Below, piece by piece: positions 33,791-41,721 of a stretch of 62,148 nucleotides of DNA. Made by a program: the position numbers and the translations under genes. The notes beneath the pieces are model-generated. The model did not search any database. It had not been told where the DNA came from and saw nothing but the letters and a program-made list of their open reading frames with translations. Source of the stretch: a bacterium (GTDB taxonomy: Bacteria > UBP14 > UBA6098 > JAFGQG01); NCBI GenBank assembly GCA_016935765.1, contig JAFGQG010000042.1:1-62148 (forward strand), read 5' to 3'. The stretch's first letter is position 1. Each line of letters opens with the position of its first letter.

Positions 33791-34252
33791 GTTGCATATT
33801 TCTCCCTCTTTCTGTTAGTATTTTTGGTTCTTCTGCAATTTAGTTGTTAATTTAGCCCAATTCTTTTCTCGGGATCTACAGGATGACTGGATGACTGGAT
33901 GGCTGGATGGGTGTTTCTTCATAATTATAACTGGTTTCTTATTAATTTTAGTTAAGTTATATTGATTATTACGATTCTATATATAAATTTGATTTACTTT
34001 ATCTTTCTGTTACATGTTTTACTAATTGAGTTTGTCAAATATTATAAAAGCTTACAATGTGATTTCTTATCTGTATCCAGCCATCCACTCATCCATTGCG
34101 TTAAAATAGCATCATCTCATAACATTCCCTGCAACTAATTTGTATATGAACCGTATTTTTTGAGTTCTAACATGATTTTAAGTGTAGAATTCCTCAAGGG
34201 TCAGGTATCAAATAGAAATTGTTCAATTATTCCTGAAAAGTTTATTTAAAAG
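33791..34252. other. Intergenic region with an inverted-repeat-flanked segment
   Basis: The 462 bases up to the next promoter contain the 20-base inverted repeats described at 33889-34094 and otherwise AT-rich sequence with no gene. Confidence 0.5.
33889..34094. repeat. 206-bp segment with 20-bp terminal inverted repeats
   Basis: GGATGACTGGATGGCTGGAT (33889-33908) is complementary, with one mismatch, to 34075-34094. The left arm is also part of an 8-base tandem run (GGATGACT repeated from 33881). The 166 bases inside are AT-rich and non-coding. The layout is like a miniature inverted-repeat element, but no target-site duplication was recognised. Confidence 0.5.
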
Positions 34253-34280
34253 TTGACATACGCTATTTTTTATGTATATT
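34253..34280 (+). promoter_or_regulatory. Sigma-70-like promoter of the OmpA gene
   Basis: TTGACA (34253-34258), 16-base spacer, TATATT (34275-34280), giving a short leader of about 40 bases to the ATG at 34326. Confidence 0.65.
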
Positions 34281-34325
34281 ATTATGAAATTCGTTTATTG
34301 TACATATTTGAATAAGGAGCTTGGA

Positions 34326-35543
34326 ATGAAGAAGAATAGTGTTATTTTGTATTTTGTATTTGTTGCAATCATTATATTAAAAGTATTTATACCCACAAAT
34401 CTCGATGCACTTGAGCATCAGCGTTATTTCCTTGGATTGAATGGAAGTACGATCAAGCTTATTGGCGACAATGTTGACTTCTGCGCTATTCGAACGTGGG
34501 AGAACGCTTGTTTGGGCACATATTTCTCGCCGAAAGTGGGTTTGGAATTGAGCGCGGGATATGGAATGGTCGTAGTGCGTGACTGGGATAATTCCTCGAC
34601 GTTAGCGAGTTATTTCAAGGAGTATCCGAACTCTACTTACCGCACGTATTTATACCCGATAGGCATGGCGTTGCATTATAACATTCTGCCCCAATCAAGG
34701 TGGCAGCCCTACGTTGCGGTCGGCGGAATGCTAATGTTCTGGGAGTTGAAGGAGGATGTGGATGGGCGCGTTCACAGGGTAAGCGGCTTAAGGGCTAATA
34801 TGATGGGAACTTTGGGTGGAGGTATTGAATTCATGGTTAATGAGGATGTTGGGCTGGAAGTAGGGGGAAGGTTTCATATCTTCTTTACCCAGGATAACGA
34901 TATGTCAGGCTACGACGACGTTCAATCAGCCGCCATCGATTTTGTAAGGGTGGGAGTGAATTTCTATTTCGGGGGAACAGGGGAAAAGGTCGTGATCAAA
35001 GAAGCGGAACCGATAGTGGTGGAAAAGAGGGATACGCTGGTTATCAAGGAGAAAGAAACGGTCATGATCCCGGAAGCGGATACAGATGGCGACCGAATTA
35101 TCGACAGGCTGGACAATTGTCCGGACGAACCTGAAACCTATAACGATTACCAGGACCTGGATGGCTGCCCGGATAAAAAACCAGAGGTTATCTTCGAGAA
35201 GGAAGCCCCAATAATACTTGAAGGTGTAACCTTTGAAACTGGAAGCGCCACACTCACCTCCAACGCGAAAAAGGTTCTGGACCAGGTAGTGCAAACGCTG
35301 AAGGACTATTCGGAAATGAAGCTGGAAATCAGCGGACATACGGATAATGTCGGTTCAAAATCCGCTAATCAGAAGCTGTCAGAGAGAAGAGCGAACTCGG
35401 TGAAGCAATACCTCGTGAATAACGGTATTGACTCGGCGCGGCTGACAACGGTGGGTTACGGAGAGGATAAACCCATCGACACAAATGGAACGGTAGCCGG
35501 CAGAAGCCGCAACCGGAGAATAGAGTTCCTGCGAACGGAATAA
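34326..35543 (+). CDS. OmpA-family outer-membrane protein with TSP3 repeat
   Basis: About 405 residues from ATG 34326 (AAGGAG six bases upstream); an earlier in-frame ATG at 34272 would put non-signal residues first and overlaps the -10 element. Signal peptide, then an eight-strand-type beta-barrel (about 35-220, ending VRVGVNFYFGG as outer-membrane strands do), a linker, a thrombospondin type 3 calcium-binding repeat (DTDGDRIIDRLDNCPDEPET, then YQDLDGCPD) and the OmpA peptidoglycan-binding domain with TFETGSATLTSNAKKVLD, ISGHTDNVGSKSANQKLSERRA and GYGEDKPIDTNGT, SRNRRIEF. It anchors the outer membrane to peptidoglycan. Confidence 0.92.
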   Translation: MKKNSVILYFVFVAIIILKVFIPTNLDALEHQRYFLGLNGSTIKLIGDNVDFCAIRTWENACLGTYFSPKVGLELSAGYGMVVVRDWDNSSTLASYFKEYPNSTYRTYLYPIGMALHYNILPQSRWQPYVAVGGMLMFWELKEDVDGRVHRVSGLRANMMGTLGGGIEFMVNEDVGLEVGGRFHIFFTQDNDMSGYDDVQSAAIDFVRVGVNFYFGGTGEKVVIKEAEPIVVEKRDTLVIKEKETVMIPEADTDGDRIIDRLDNCPDEPETYNDYQDLDGCPDKKPEVIFEKEAPIILEGVTFETGSATLTSNAKKVLDQVVQTLKDYSEMKLEISGHTDNVGSKSANQKLSERRANSVKQYLVNNGIDSARLTTVGYGEDKPIDTNGTVAGRSRNRRIEFLRTE

Positions 35544-35961
35544 AACACATTCCGACATAGCTGGGTTAGGGATGAACCTTCCAGAGGTTTCAAACCTCTA
35601 TGGTTATAAGTTTATAAGTTTCTCTAATCATATTGTGGCTTGAGTTTTTCAGGGGGTGTTGCTGGAAACTGCTAATGTCATAAGGTTGGGTTTAACAACA
35701 ATAAACAGTCGATATTTTCTTCAACCACCGCCCTGCTATGTTCTTCGGGCTTCGAATAATATACTTTAGCGCCAGCAGTTAACCCTCAGCCGTTGGATGT
35801 ATTCACCTTTAAATCATTTTCTACGTACTTTTCGCACCACATATACGCTATATCCCCGATTGTTGGGTTGTAATATAGTAATTAATATTGGAGTAGATTT
35901 TATGATTGATTGAACTATAAGGAAGGAAATTAAAGTAATAACAAAAATAGGCAGGTAGAAG
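35544..35961. other. Intergenic region with one hairpin repeat
   Basis: This 418-base gap holds the palindrome at 35583-35599 with extended arms 35576-35607 and otherwise AT-rich sequence. No gene, and no convincing promoter for the HD-GYP gene. Confidence 0.5.
35576..35607. repeat. AGAGGTTTCAAACCTCT palindromic element
   Basis: AGAGGTTT, one base, AAACCTCT is a perfect dyad (35583-35599), extended outward by AACC at 35576-35579 and GGTT at 35602-35605. The composition resembles dispersed hairpin repeats known from many environmental genomes. No U-run follows, so it is not an obvious terminator. Confidence 0.55.
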
Positions 35962-37092
35962 ATGATAGAGATGAAGCCAATAAGAGTTTTGATTTGTGAT
36001 GATGATCCAGGGGATCGTTTACTTATTAAAAGAATGCTCATGAGCTACGATGATATGGAGTTTGTGACAGTAGAGGCGGGAACGGAGAGCGAGATCAGGG
36101 AAGCGCTTGAGCACGAGGAAATAGACCAGATTCTGCTTGACATGGAGATGCCGGGGAAATCAGGTCTTGAATGGTTGCTCGAGATCCACAGAAAAGAGAT
36201 CGCCCCGGTCATAGTGATTTCGGGAGTTGAAGATGATGAAGTGATTTATGAAACGATCAATCGGGGAGCTTCAGATTATATTCATAAGAATAATCTATAC
36301 ACATTTACACTGGTATCCGCCATCGCAAACTCGATGCACAAGTGGCGTCTTGGAAAATCGGTAAGCAGGAATTCCTATAAGTTCAAGATTTACCAGGTGC
36401 TGAGATTGGTCCTTAAAGAACAGATAGACAACCATAGAAAGGTTCTTGCCAGGCTCAGGGTTAATGGTATAAATTACATCAATAATTCAAATATTACCGG
36501 TGGTTACGAAATGTTCCAGCAGCATTTTGAGAATACTATATACACGATTTCTGAGATTTTGGAACCCAAGGATAGTTTTACGTTTGAGCACCAGAGAAGA
36601 GTAAAGCAGCTTGCAGGCGCCATCGCCCGGGAAATGAAGCTCCCGAGAGAGCAGGTCTTTACGATTGAAATGGCATCCCTGGTTCATGATATAGGCAAGA
36701 TCTCTGTACCCTTGGAGGTGCTCAATAAGTCGGGAAGGCTAACCGAAGAGGAATTCGACCAGGTAAAAAATCACCCCAGAATTGGTAACGAAATATTAAT
36801 GATGCTCGAATCACCGTGGCCAATTTCAGAGATAGTTATGCAGCATCACGAAAGAATAGATGGTTCGGGATATCCAAAAGGTTTAACCGAAAATGAAATA
36901 AACGTAGGATCAAAAATAATTGCTGTAGCCGATGTAGTTGAAGCGATGAGTTCGGATAGATCCTATCGTAATGCTTTCCCAATCCCGGTCGCGCTTGATG
37001 AGATAGACAAGAATAAAGGAACACTCTATGATATCCAGGTAGCGGATATTTGCAGAAGGATGTTCCTTAAGAAAAACTTCAGATTTGAATAG
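35962..37092 (+). CDS. Response regulator with HD-GYP c-di-GMP phosphodiesterase domain
   Basis: 376 residues. A receiver domain (1-120) with the acidic pair DDD at 13-15, phosphoacceptor Asp60 in LLDMEMPG and Lys109 in YIHKNN, a helical linker (about 130-200) and an HD-GYP domain (about 203-376). The HD pair is in VHDIGK (His242-Asp243) and the motif HHERIDGSGYPKGL (295-308) is intact, so c-di-GMP hydrolysis is expected, controlled by phosphorylation from an unlinked histidine kinase. Start at ATG 35962 with AGGTAGA upstream; ATG 35971 is possible. No neighbour with a clear c-di-GMP role, except possibly the MshEN-like protein at 4965. Confidence 0.93.
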   Translation: MIEMKPIRVLICDDDPGDRLLIKRMLMSYDDMEFVTVEAGTESEIREALEHEEIDQILLDMEMPGKSGLEWLLEIHRKEIAPVIVISGVEDDEVIYETINRGASDYIHKNNLYTFTLVSAIANSMHKWRLGKSVSRNSYKFKIYQVLRLVLKEQIDNHRKVLARLRVNGINYINNSNITGGYEMFQQHFENTIYTISEILEPKDSFTFEHQRRVKQLAGAIAREMKLPREQVFTIEMASLVHDIGKISVPLEVLNKSGRLTEEEFDQVKNHPRIGNEILMMLESPWPISEIVMQHHERIDGSGYPKGLTENEINVGSKIIAVADVVEAMSSDRSYRNAFPIPVALDEIDKNKGTLYDIQVADICRRMFLKKNFRFE

Positions 37093-37169
37093 TTCGAGTT
37101 GATGTTAAAATAAAAAGCGGCAGGTTGTTTTTTAGGGAAGAGCCCAGGGAAGTAAGTAGAGAGAAGAGT

Positions 37170-37205
37170 TGTCAATTATCAGTTATCAATTATCAGTTAT
37201 CAATT
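37170..37205. repeat. ATTATCAGTTATCA tandem repeat
   Basis: Alternating ATTATCAGTTATCA units, about two and a half copies. Related stretches occur inside a coding sequence at 38866-38898 and in the intergenic region at 48707-48741 and 48799-48822. Confidence 0.7.
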
Positions 37206-37278
37206 GAAAGATTCATATAGACTGTTTTTAGCGAATTTTAAAAACCGGGTGTTCTGATTTGCTTATTCAAGGGGTTGC

Positions 37279-37307
37279 TTGACTTTTTTAAAAAGAAATC
37301 CTATTTT
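37279..37307 (+). promoter_or_regulatory. Probable promoter of the 37365 gene
   Basis: TTGACT (37279-37284), 17-base spacer, TATTTT (37302-37307), 57 bases before the ATG. Confidence 0.45.
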
Positions 37308-37364
37308 TGTATAGACGGATTGGTGCTAAGATAACTACCTTAACCCGATGATGAACGGGAAGGC

Positions 37365-39218
37365 ATGAATAATATAATTATCTTGTCGCTTGAATTTAAT
37401 AACCGGCTGTTGTATGTTTCATTAGCGATGCTTTCATTGGTCCTGGTCGAAACGCCATTGATTGCAGCTACTTACAGCGTAGGTTCCGGGCTGGCTTACG
37501 ACTGCATAGGCGATGTTCCGTGGGATGTGCTTGAGGCAGGGGATTCCGTCCTGATACATTACAGGGACAGCGTTTATCATGAAAAGTGGGTGCTTTGCTG
37601 CGTGGGGACATTCGCAGAGCCTGTCGTAGTAAGGGGCATTCCTGATGAATTCGGCAATCTGCCGGTGATAGACGGAAGGGATGCGGTTACACCGCCGGGG
37701 CTCAATTTCTGGAACGAGGAGCGTGGAGTTATCAAGATCGGAGGGGCGAATAATCCCCCGGATACCATGCCTGCGTACATAATTATTGAGAACCTTGACA
37801 TCAAAAGCGGTCGCCCACCGTATGCATTTACCGGCAGGTACGGATTAGATAATTACGTGAATAACTGCGCAGCGATCTACATCGAGAAAGGGGAACATAT
37901 TATTATAAGGAATTGCACGCTGCGGGATTGTGGTAACGGTCTTTTCTGTGGGCACCAGGCAACGGACCTCGTGGTAGAAGGCTGCTATATAGTCAATAAC
38001 GGCATAGAGGACAGGATCTATGAACACAATAATTACACCGAAGCCTTCGGAATTCTCTTTCAGTTCAACCACTTCGATTCCTTAAGAACGGGATGCGAGG
38101 GGAATAACCTTAAAGATCGCTCTGCAGGATGCATCATACGGTATAACTGGATTGAAGATGGCAACCGCCAGCTTGACCTGGTGGATACCGATTATGAAGC
38201 GTTTTATAGCGATTCTATCTACAATAAAACCTATGTCTATGGAAACATCCTGGTGGAGAATGAAGGAGAGGGAAACAGCCAGATAATACACTATGGCGGC
38301 GATTCGGGAGTAGAGGAGAGATACCGCAAGGGTACGCTTCTCCTGTATAACAATACGATTATCTCAACGAGAAGTGGAAATACTACACTGGTGCGATTAT
38401 CCAGCGATGGCGAAGCCTGCGACGCGAGGAACAACATTATTTATACGACAGCGACCGGCGATCACCTCGCCATGCTGAACGATGCGGGTACTATAGAACT
38501 TCGGAATAACTGGTTGAGGTCCGGGTGGGTGAACACCCACAGTCCGGGTACCGGGGTGGTCAATGATTATGGGAACGTTGAAGGCTCAGACCCCGGCTTC
38601 GCGAATTTCCCGCTGGATGATTTAAACCTGTCTGAAAGTTCACCATGCATTAACGCCGGCGCTTCACTTCATGCCGAAATTCTGCCGGAGCTGTTTCCCA
38701 CAATGCATTATATTCGGCATTGCTTATCCGCGCCTCGCCCGGAAGACGACACGCTCGATATCGGCGCTTACGAATATTTGACTGGATTCCTGGTTGATGA
38801 GCCCCAGATTTTGCCTGACAAGTTTGACATATTATGTTATCCTAATCCGTTTTCGGAGAAGACAACTATCAGTTATCAATTATTAGTTAGCAATACTCAA
38901 TCAATCCCATCCCTTTCCTCACCGGTTACCGATTTTCAAATAGCAGGTAAGATAGAAATCTATGATATAAATGGGAGGTTGGTTTTCTTTGACTGGCAGG
39001 GATGCCTGTCCATACAGGGCAGGGATGCCTCAGTGACAGGCAGGGATGCCTGTCCATACAGGGTTGGGGGGAAGGGAATGCATCAACTCATCAACGCTCC
39101 TACCCATCTACCCTCTTTTTCTTGGCAGCCTGACGAATCAATACCCTCCGGGGTTTATATGATAAGAGTCCAATTCCTTAACACCCAAACAACCAGGAGA
39201 GTTGTATATTTAAAATGA
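37365..39218 (+). CDS. Secreted right-handed beta-helix protein with sorting domain
   Basis: 617 residues. Start region is hydrophobic (about 10-36, ends TPLIAATYSV) with a possible long n-region. Beta-helix from about 45 to 450: IIIENLDIKSGRPPYAFTGR, IIIRNCTLRDCGNGLFCGHQ, LVVEGCYIVNNGIEDRI, YVYGNILVENEGEGNSQIIH, LLYNNTIISTRSGNTTLV. This is typical of surface polysaccharide lyase-like proteins, no active site assigned. The sorting domain starts ILCYPNPFSEKTTISYQLLV and ends SGVYMIRV and RRVVYLK. It is stretched to about 130 residues by an ATTATCAGTTATCA-type segment in loop 1 (38866-38898) and GACAGGCA-family repeats in loop 2 (38991-39063), all in frame. First of three consecutive sorting-domain genes with 14-base gaps. 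Confidence 0.85.
   Translation: MNNIIILSLEFNNRLLYVSLAMLSLVLVETPLIAATYSVGSGLAYDCIGDVPWDVLEAGDSVLIHYRDSVYHEKWVLCCVGTFAEPVVVRGIPDEFGNLPVIDGRDAVTPPGLNFWNEERGVIKIGGANNPPDTMPAYIIIENLDIKSGRPPYAFTGRYGLDNYVNNCAAIYIEKGEHIIIRNCTLRDCGNGLFCGHQATDLVVEGCYIVNNGIEDRIYEHNNYTEAFGILFQFNHFDSLRTGCEGNNLKDRSAGCIIRYNWIEDGNRQLDLVDTDYEAFYSDSIYNKTYVYGNILVENEGEGNSQIIHYGGDSGVEERYRKGTLLLYNNTIISTRSGNTTLVRLSSDGEACDARNNIIYTTATGDHLAMLNDAGTIELRNNWLRSGWVNTHSPGTGVVNDYGNVEGSDPGFANFPLDDLNLSESSPCINAGASLHAEILPELFPTMHYIRHCLSAPRPEDDTLDIGAYEYLTGFLVDEPQILPDKFDILCYPNPFSEKTTISYQLLVSNTQSIPSLSSPVTDFQIAGKIEIYDINGRLVFFDWQGCLSIQGRDASVTGRDACPYRVGGKGMHQLINAPTHLPSFSWQPDESIPSGVYMIRVQFLNTQTTRRVVYLK
38991..39063 (+). repeat. GACAGGCA-family palindromes in sorting-domain loop 2
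   Basis: Three copies: a first with GACTGGCAGGGATGCCTGTC (38991-39010), a partial one (39017-39032) and a perfect GACAGGCAGGGATGCCTGTC (39035-39054), linked by CCATACAGGG. They encode repeated QGCLS/RDAC-like residues between the DINGR strand and the WQP strand. Confidence 0.8.
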
Positions 39219-39232
39219 AATGGTAGGAGAGC

Positions 39233-41707
39233 ATGAAGATTATATATCGGTTATTTCTTGTTTTGTCAATAGTATTTTTATTCGGTTTGGCGGAAAGCGC
39301 ACCAGAGCGGCTTGACCTTCTAGGTCAGGTATCCGGCGGTGCGGGTTTTACGGTCGAATATAAGGATGGACGCCTGTATGCAGGCTGCGGCTCCAGTATC
39401 CTGGTGTTTGACGCCACCGATCCGGCTGAAGAGATCATACTCGCCCGGCGGGATTTTCTCTCGATAATGACGAGAATAATCGTGCGGGATGATACTCTTC
39501 TCTTCGTTGGGGTGAATCATGATGGCATCTACGCTTTGGACGGCACGGAACCGGACTTGCCCATACTTGCTTATACACCCATGCCCGACCACGACCACTG
39601 GGTTGCGGATTTCGAATTGACTCCACCTGACACACTCTGGCTTTCTGATATGAAGGGGCTTCGCAAGCTCCATTTTAACGGCAGCTCTTTCATTGAGCTT
39701 GAAAGCTACTTCGAGGGTAGAAAGGTGGCGGGTATAGCAATAAGGGATACTTTCATGGCGGTCTGCACGAGGGAAATTTTTTCCGGGCACGTCGAGCTTT
39801 ATAGTATTGCCCAGGGTAGAATGGAACCCATATATATCTTCAACGATCCGCGTTTGACCCTGGTGCAGGATGTTCAATTCGCGGACCTTCGCGATGACAT
39901 TATTTACGTCCTGGGAGGCAGTCCCAACATTGGGGTGAACGGTGATTTCATCGCTCTCCAGTTCGATAGCGATTCCCTCTTCGAGGTCGCGAGGCACACC
40001 TTCTCGGGGATACCGATATATGCTCAGACCTGCGTGATGAACATGGATTCCCGCAACGACACGCTGTTTCTTGCAACTATGGCGGGTATGTATTGGCCTC
40101 CCGCGCCGGATACCTCCTGGATCGACTGCCCGGTACTGGACGGAACCCTTTTGCCTGATACACTTCCCATTATCGCGCATATCATACCGGGTCTCTGGTA
40201 CTTCGATGTGGCGCTGCACGACGAACTACCGGCGCTGGCGATCGGCTCGGAGTGGCTTGGAATCTATTGGGCGGATATATCCGATTTGAGCGCGCGTTTT
40301 GATACTATCGCCTTCCACCGGACCGGCGGCTGGGGACACAAATCACTACTCCGCGGAGATACTCTCTGGCTTGCATGGAGAGGTGGCGGCGTTGGGATCT
40401 TCGATGTTTCAGATCCTACGAGACCGATCCAACTCGAAGTAATTTTAGGTCAATTCGCAACCGATGTCGCCATCCTGGACTCCATTGTGTGTGTAGCCAG
40501 GGGAAGCCAATTCCGGTTTCATAATCTAGCGCCCTGGCATCGTGGCTTCGAGATAGAGAAGATCGATTCCTTCTGGCCCCCGAGAGTACTCTTTGAAAAC
40601 CACACATGCTATTCGGTCATAACGATGGAGACGGATGTGGGCGCGAGGTTCCTGTGCGGCACCACCGAATCCGGGTTAGACCTGATCGACCCTCTCGACC
40701 TTCCCGATGTGGAATCCAGGGGACTTTTGTTCGAAAACCAGGATCCCCTCGCAATGGAATGCTCCGGAGATACCCTGTTCATGGTGACCAGTGAAACCCT
40801 TTTTGTAGCTATAATATCCCACGATAGCGCAAATGTGTTGACAAGGTACCCGGTTCCGGGTCCGGCGTATGGTCTCTGCAGGGAAGGGGAATTCGTTGCG
40901 GTGATGTGCCAGACTGCCGGAGCTTACTGGTTCAACTTCACCGGCGATTCGTTGATACTCCTGGGTACCTGGGACCCGGTCAGGGAAGCCAGAATGGTGG
41001 AATACAGGGATAGCCTTCTCTATGCCCCGTGCTCCTCAGAAGGATTGTATATACTGGATATATGGCATAGCCCTGAACCGGAAACACTTGCCTGGTTCCC
41101 GGGAACTGGCGGCTGGGAATTCCTTGATTTCGGCACCAGCCACGTGACCTTTAATGAAGAAGGTATGATCTTTCTCACTGATTTCCATGGCGGGTGTTTC
41201 ATACTCGAGGCTTATGACCGTCATTCTCTTATCGGAGAGATAGGCGAAATAAAACCTGACAACTTCCAGGTTTCGTGTTATCCTAATCCGTTCAATTCAT
41301 CGGTGAAAATTGCTATTGTGGGAGTGTTAAACCTGTCCCTCGAAGCCTTGGCGAAGGGGGATTTAACGCCCTTACAGGCGGATATTTACGATATTAATGG
41401 GAGATTGATTTACAGTGACAGGCAGGATTTAGCTGACAGGCAAGGATGCCTCGGTGACAGGCAGGGATGCCTCGGTGACAGGCAAGGATGCCTCAGTGAC
41501 AGGCAAGGATGCCTGTCCATACATTGCAAGGATGCGTATCCAGACAGGGGAGTAGGGAAGGGTGGTACCCCTATACCCGTCAATCCTCCAACCCATATAC
41601 TGTCTTATAACTGGCAGCCTGACGAATCTGTACCCTCAGGTATTTACCTGGTAAGAGTCCGATTTATGAATAACACGGTGACTAAAAAGGCTGTATATCT
41701 TAAATAG
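39233..41707 (+). CDS. Secreted beta-propeller protein with sorting domain, paralogue 1
   Basis: 824 residues. Signal peptide about 1-22 (ends LAESA). About 700 residues of short beta strands in LVIVP/propeller style: GQVSGGAGFTVEYKDGRLYA, DATDPAEEIILARRDFLSI, GIFDVSDPTRPIQLEVILGQ, YILDIWHSPEPETLAWFPGT. Each blade alternates an observation strand with a 'DxSDPxxP' turn. Binding partner unknown. The sorting domain, beginning VSCYPNPFNSS and ending SGIYLVRV and KKAVYLK, is about 140 residues long because loop 1 holds a nested palindrome (41321-41371) and loop 2 five 21-base repeats (41417-41517). GGAGAG ribosome site. Nearly the same protein is encoded next. Confidence 0.85.
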   Translation: MKIIYRLFLVLSIVFLFGLAESAPERLDLLGQVSGGAGFTVEYKDGRLYAGCGSSILVFDATDPAEEIILARRDFLSIMTRIIVRDDTLLFVGVNHDGIYALDGTEPDLPILAYTPMPDHDHWVADFELTPPDTLWLSDMKGLRKLHFNGSSFIELESYFEGRKVAGIAIRDTFMAVCTREIFSGHVELYSIAQGRMEPIYIFNDPRLTLVQDVQFADLRDDIIYVLGGSPNIGVNGDFIALQFDSDSLFEVARHTFSGIPIYAQTCVMNMDSRNDTLFLATMAGMYWPPAPDTSWIDCPVLDGTLLPDTLPIIAHIIPGLWYFDVALHDELPALAIGSEWLGIYWADISDLSARFDTIAFHRTGGWGHKSLLRGDTLWLAWRGGGVGIFDVSDPTRPIQLEVILGQFATDVAILDSIVCVARGSQFRFHNLAPWHRGFEIEKIDSFWPPRVLFENHTCYSVITMETDVGARFLCGTTESGLDLIDPLDLPDVESRGLLFENQDPLAMECSGDTLFMVTSETLFVAIISHDSANVLTRYPVPGPAYGLCREGEFVAVMCQTAGAYWFNFTGDSLILLGTWDPVREARMVEYRDSLLYAPCSSEGLYILDIWHSPEPETLAWFPGTGGWEFLDFGTSHVTFNEEGMIFLTDFHGGCFILEAYDRHSLIGEIGEIKPDNFQVSCYPNPFNSSVKIAIVGVLNLSLEALAKGDLTPLQADIYDINGRLIYSDRQDLADRQGCLGDRQGCLGDRQGCLSDRQGCLSIHCKDAYPDRGVGKGGTPIPVNPPTHILSYNWQPDESVPSGIYLVRVRFMNNTVTKKAVYLK
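41321..41371 (+). repeat. Palindrome split by a second imperfect palindrome
   Basis: GGAGTGTTAAA (41321-41331) and TTTAACGCCC (41362-41371) are the two halves of the element intact at 25537-25556. Exactly 30 bases lie between them (41332-41361, starting CCTGTCCCTCGAAGCC and ending GGCGAAGGGGGA), themselves an imperfect inverted repeat. The insert adds ten in-frame codons (LSLEALAKGD region). Confidence 0.8.
41417..41517 (+). repeat. 21-base tandem repeats of the GACAGGCA family in coding sequence
   Basis: A degenerate copy at 41417, then copies starting 41435, 41456, 41477 and 41498, unit GACAGGCARGGATGCCTCRG plus T. The last ends in the perfect palindrome form (GCCTGTC) followed by CCATACA. 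The 21-base period adds seven residues per copy (DRQGCLG or DRQGCLS) without frameshift. Confidence 0.9.
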
Positions 41708-41721
41708 AACGGCTGGATAAA

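Noticed and set aside
35576-35607. Rho-independent terminator of the OmpA gene
   Set aside because: The hairpin is good but is not followed by a U-run, and its sequence looks like a dispersed repeat.
39320-40219. A long minus-strand reading frame opposite the first propeller gene
   Set aside because: It mirrors codon bias of the plus-strand gene, has no ribosome site and no recognisable domain, while the plus frame has a signal peptide, paralogue and sorting domain.
41417-41517. CRISPR or intergenic repeat array
   Set aside because: Copies are directly adjacent without spacers and lie in frame within a gene.
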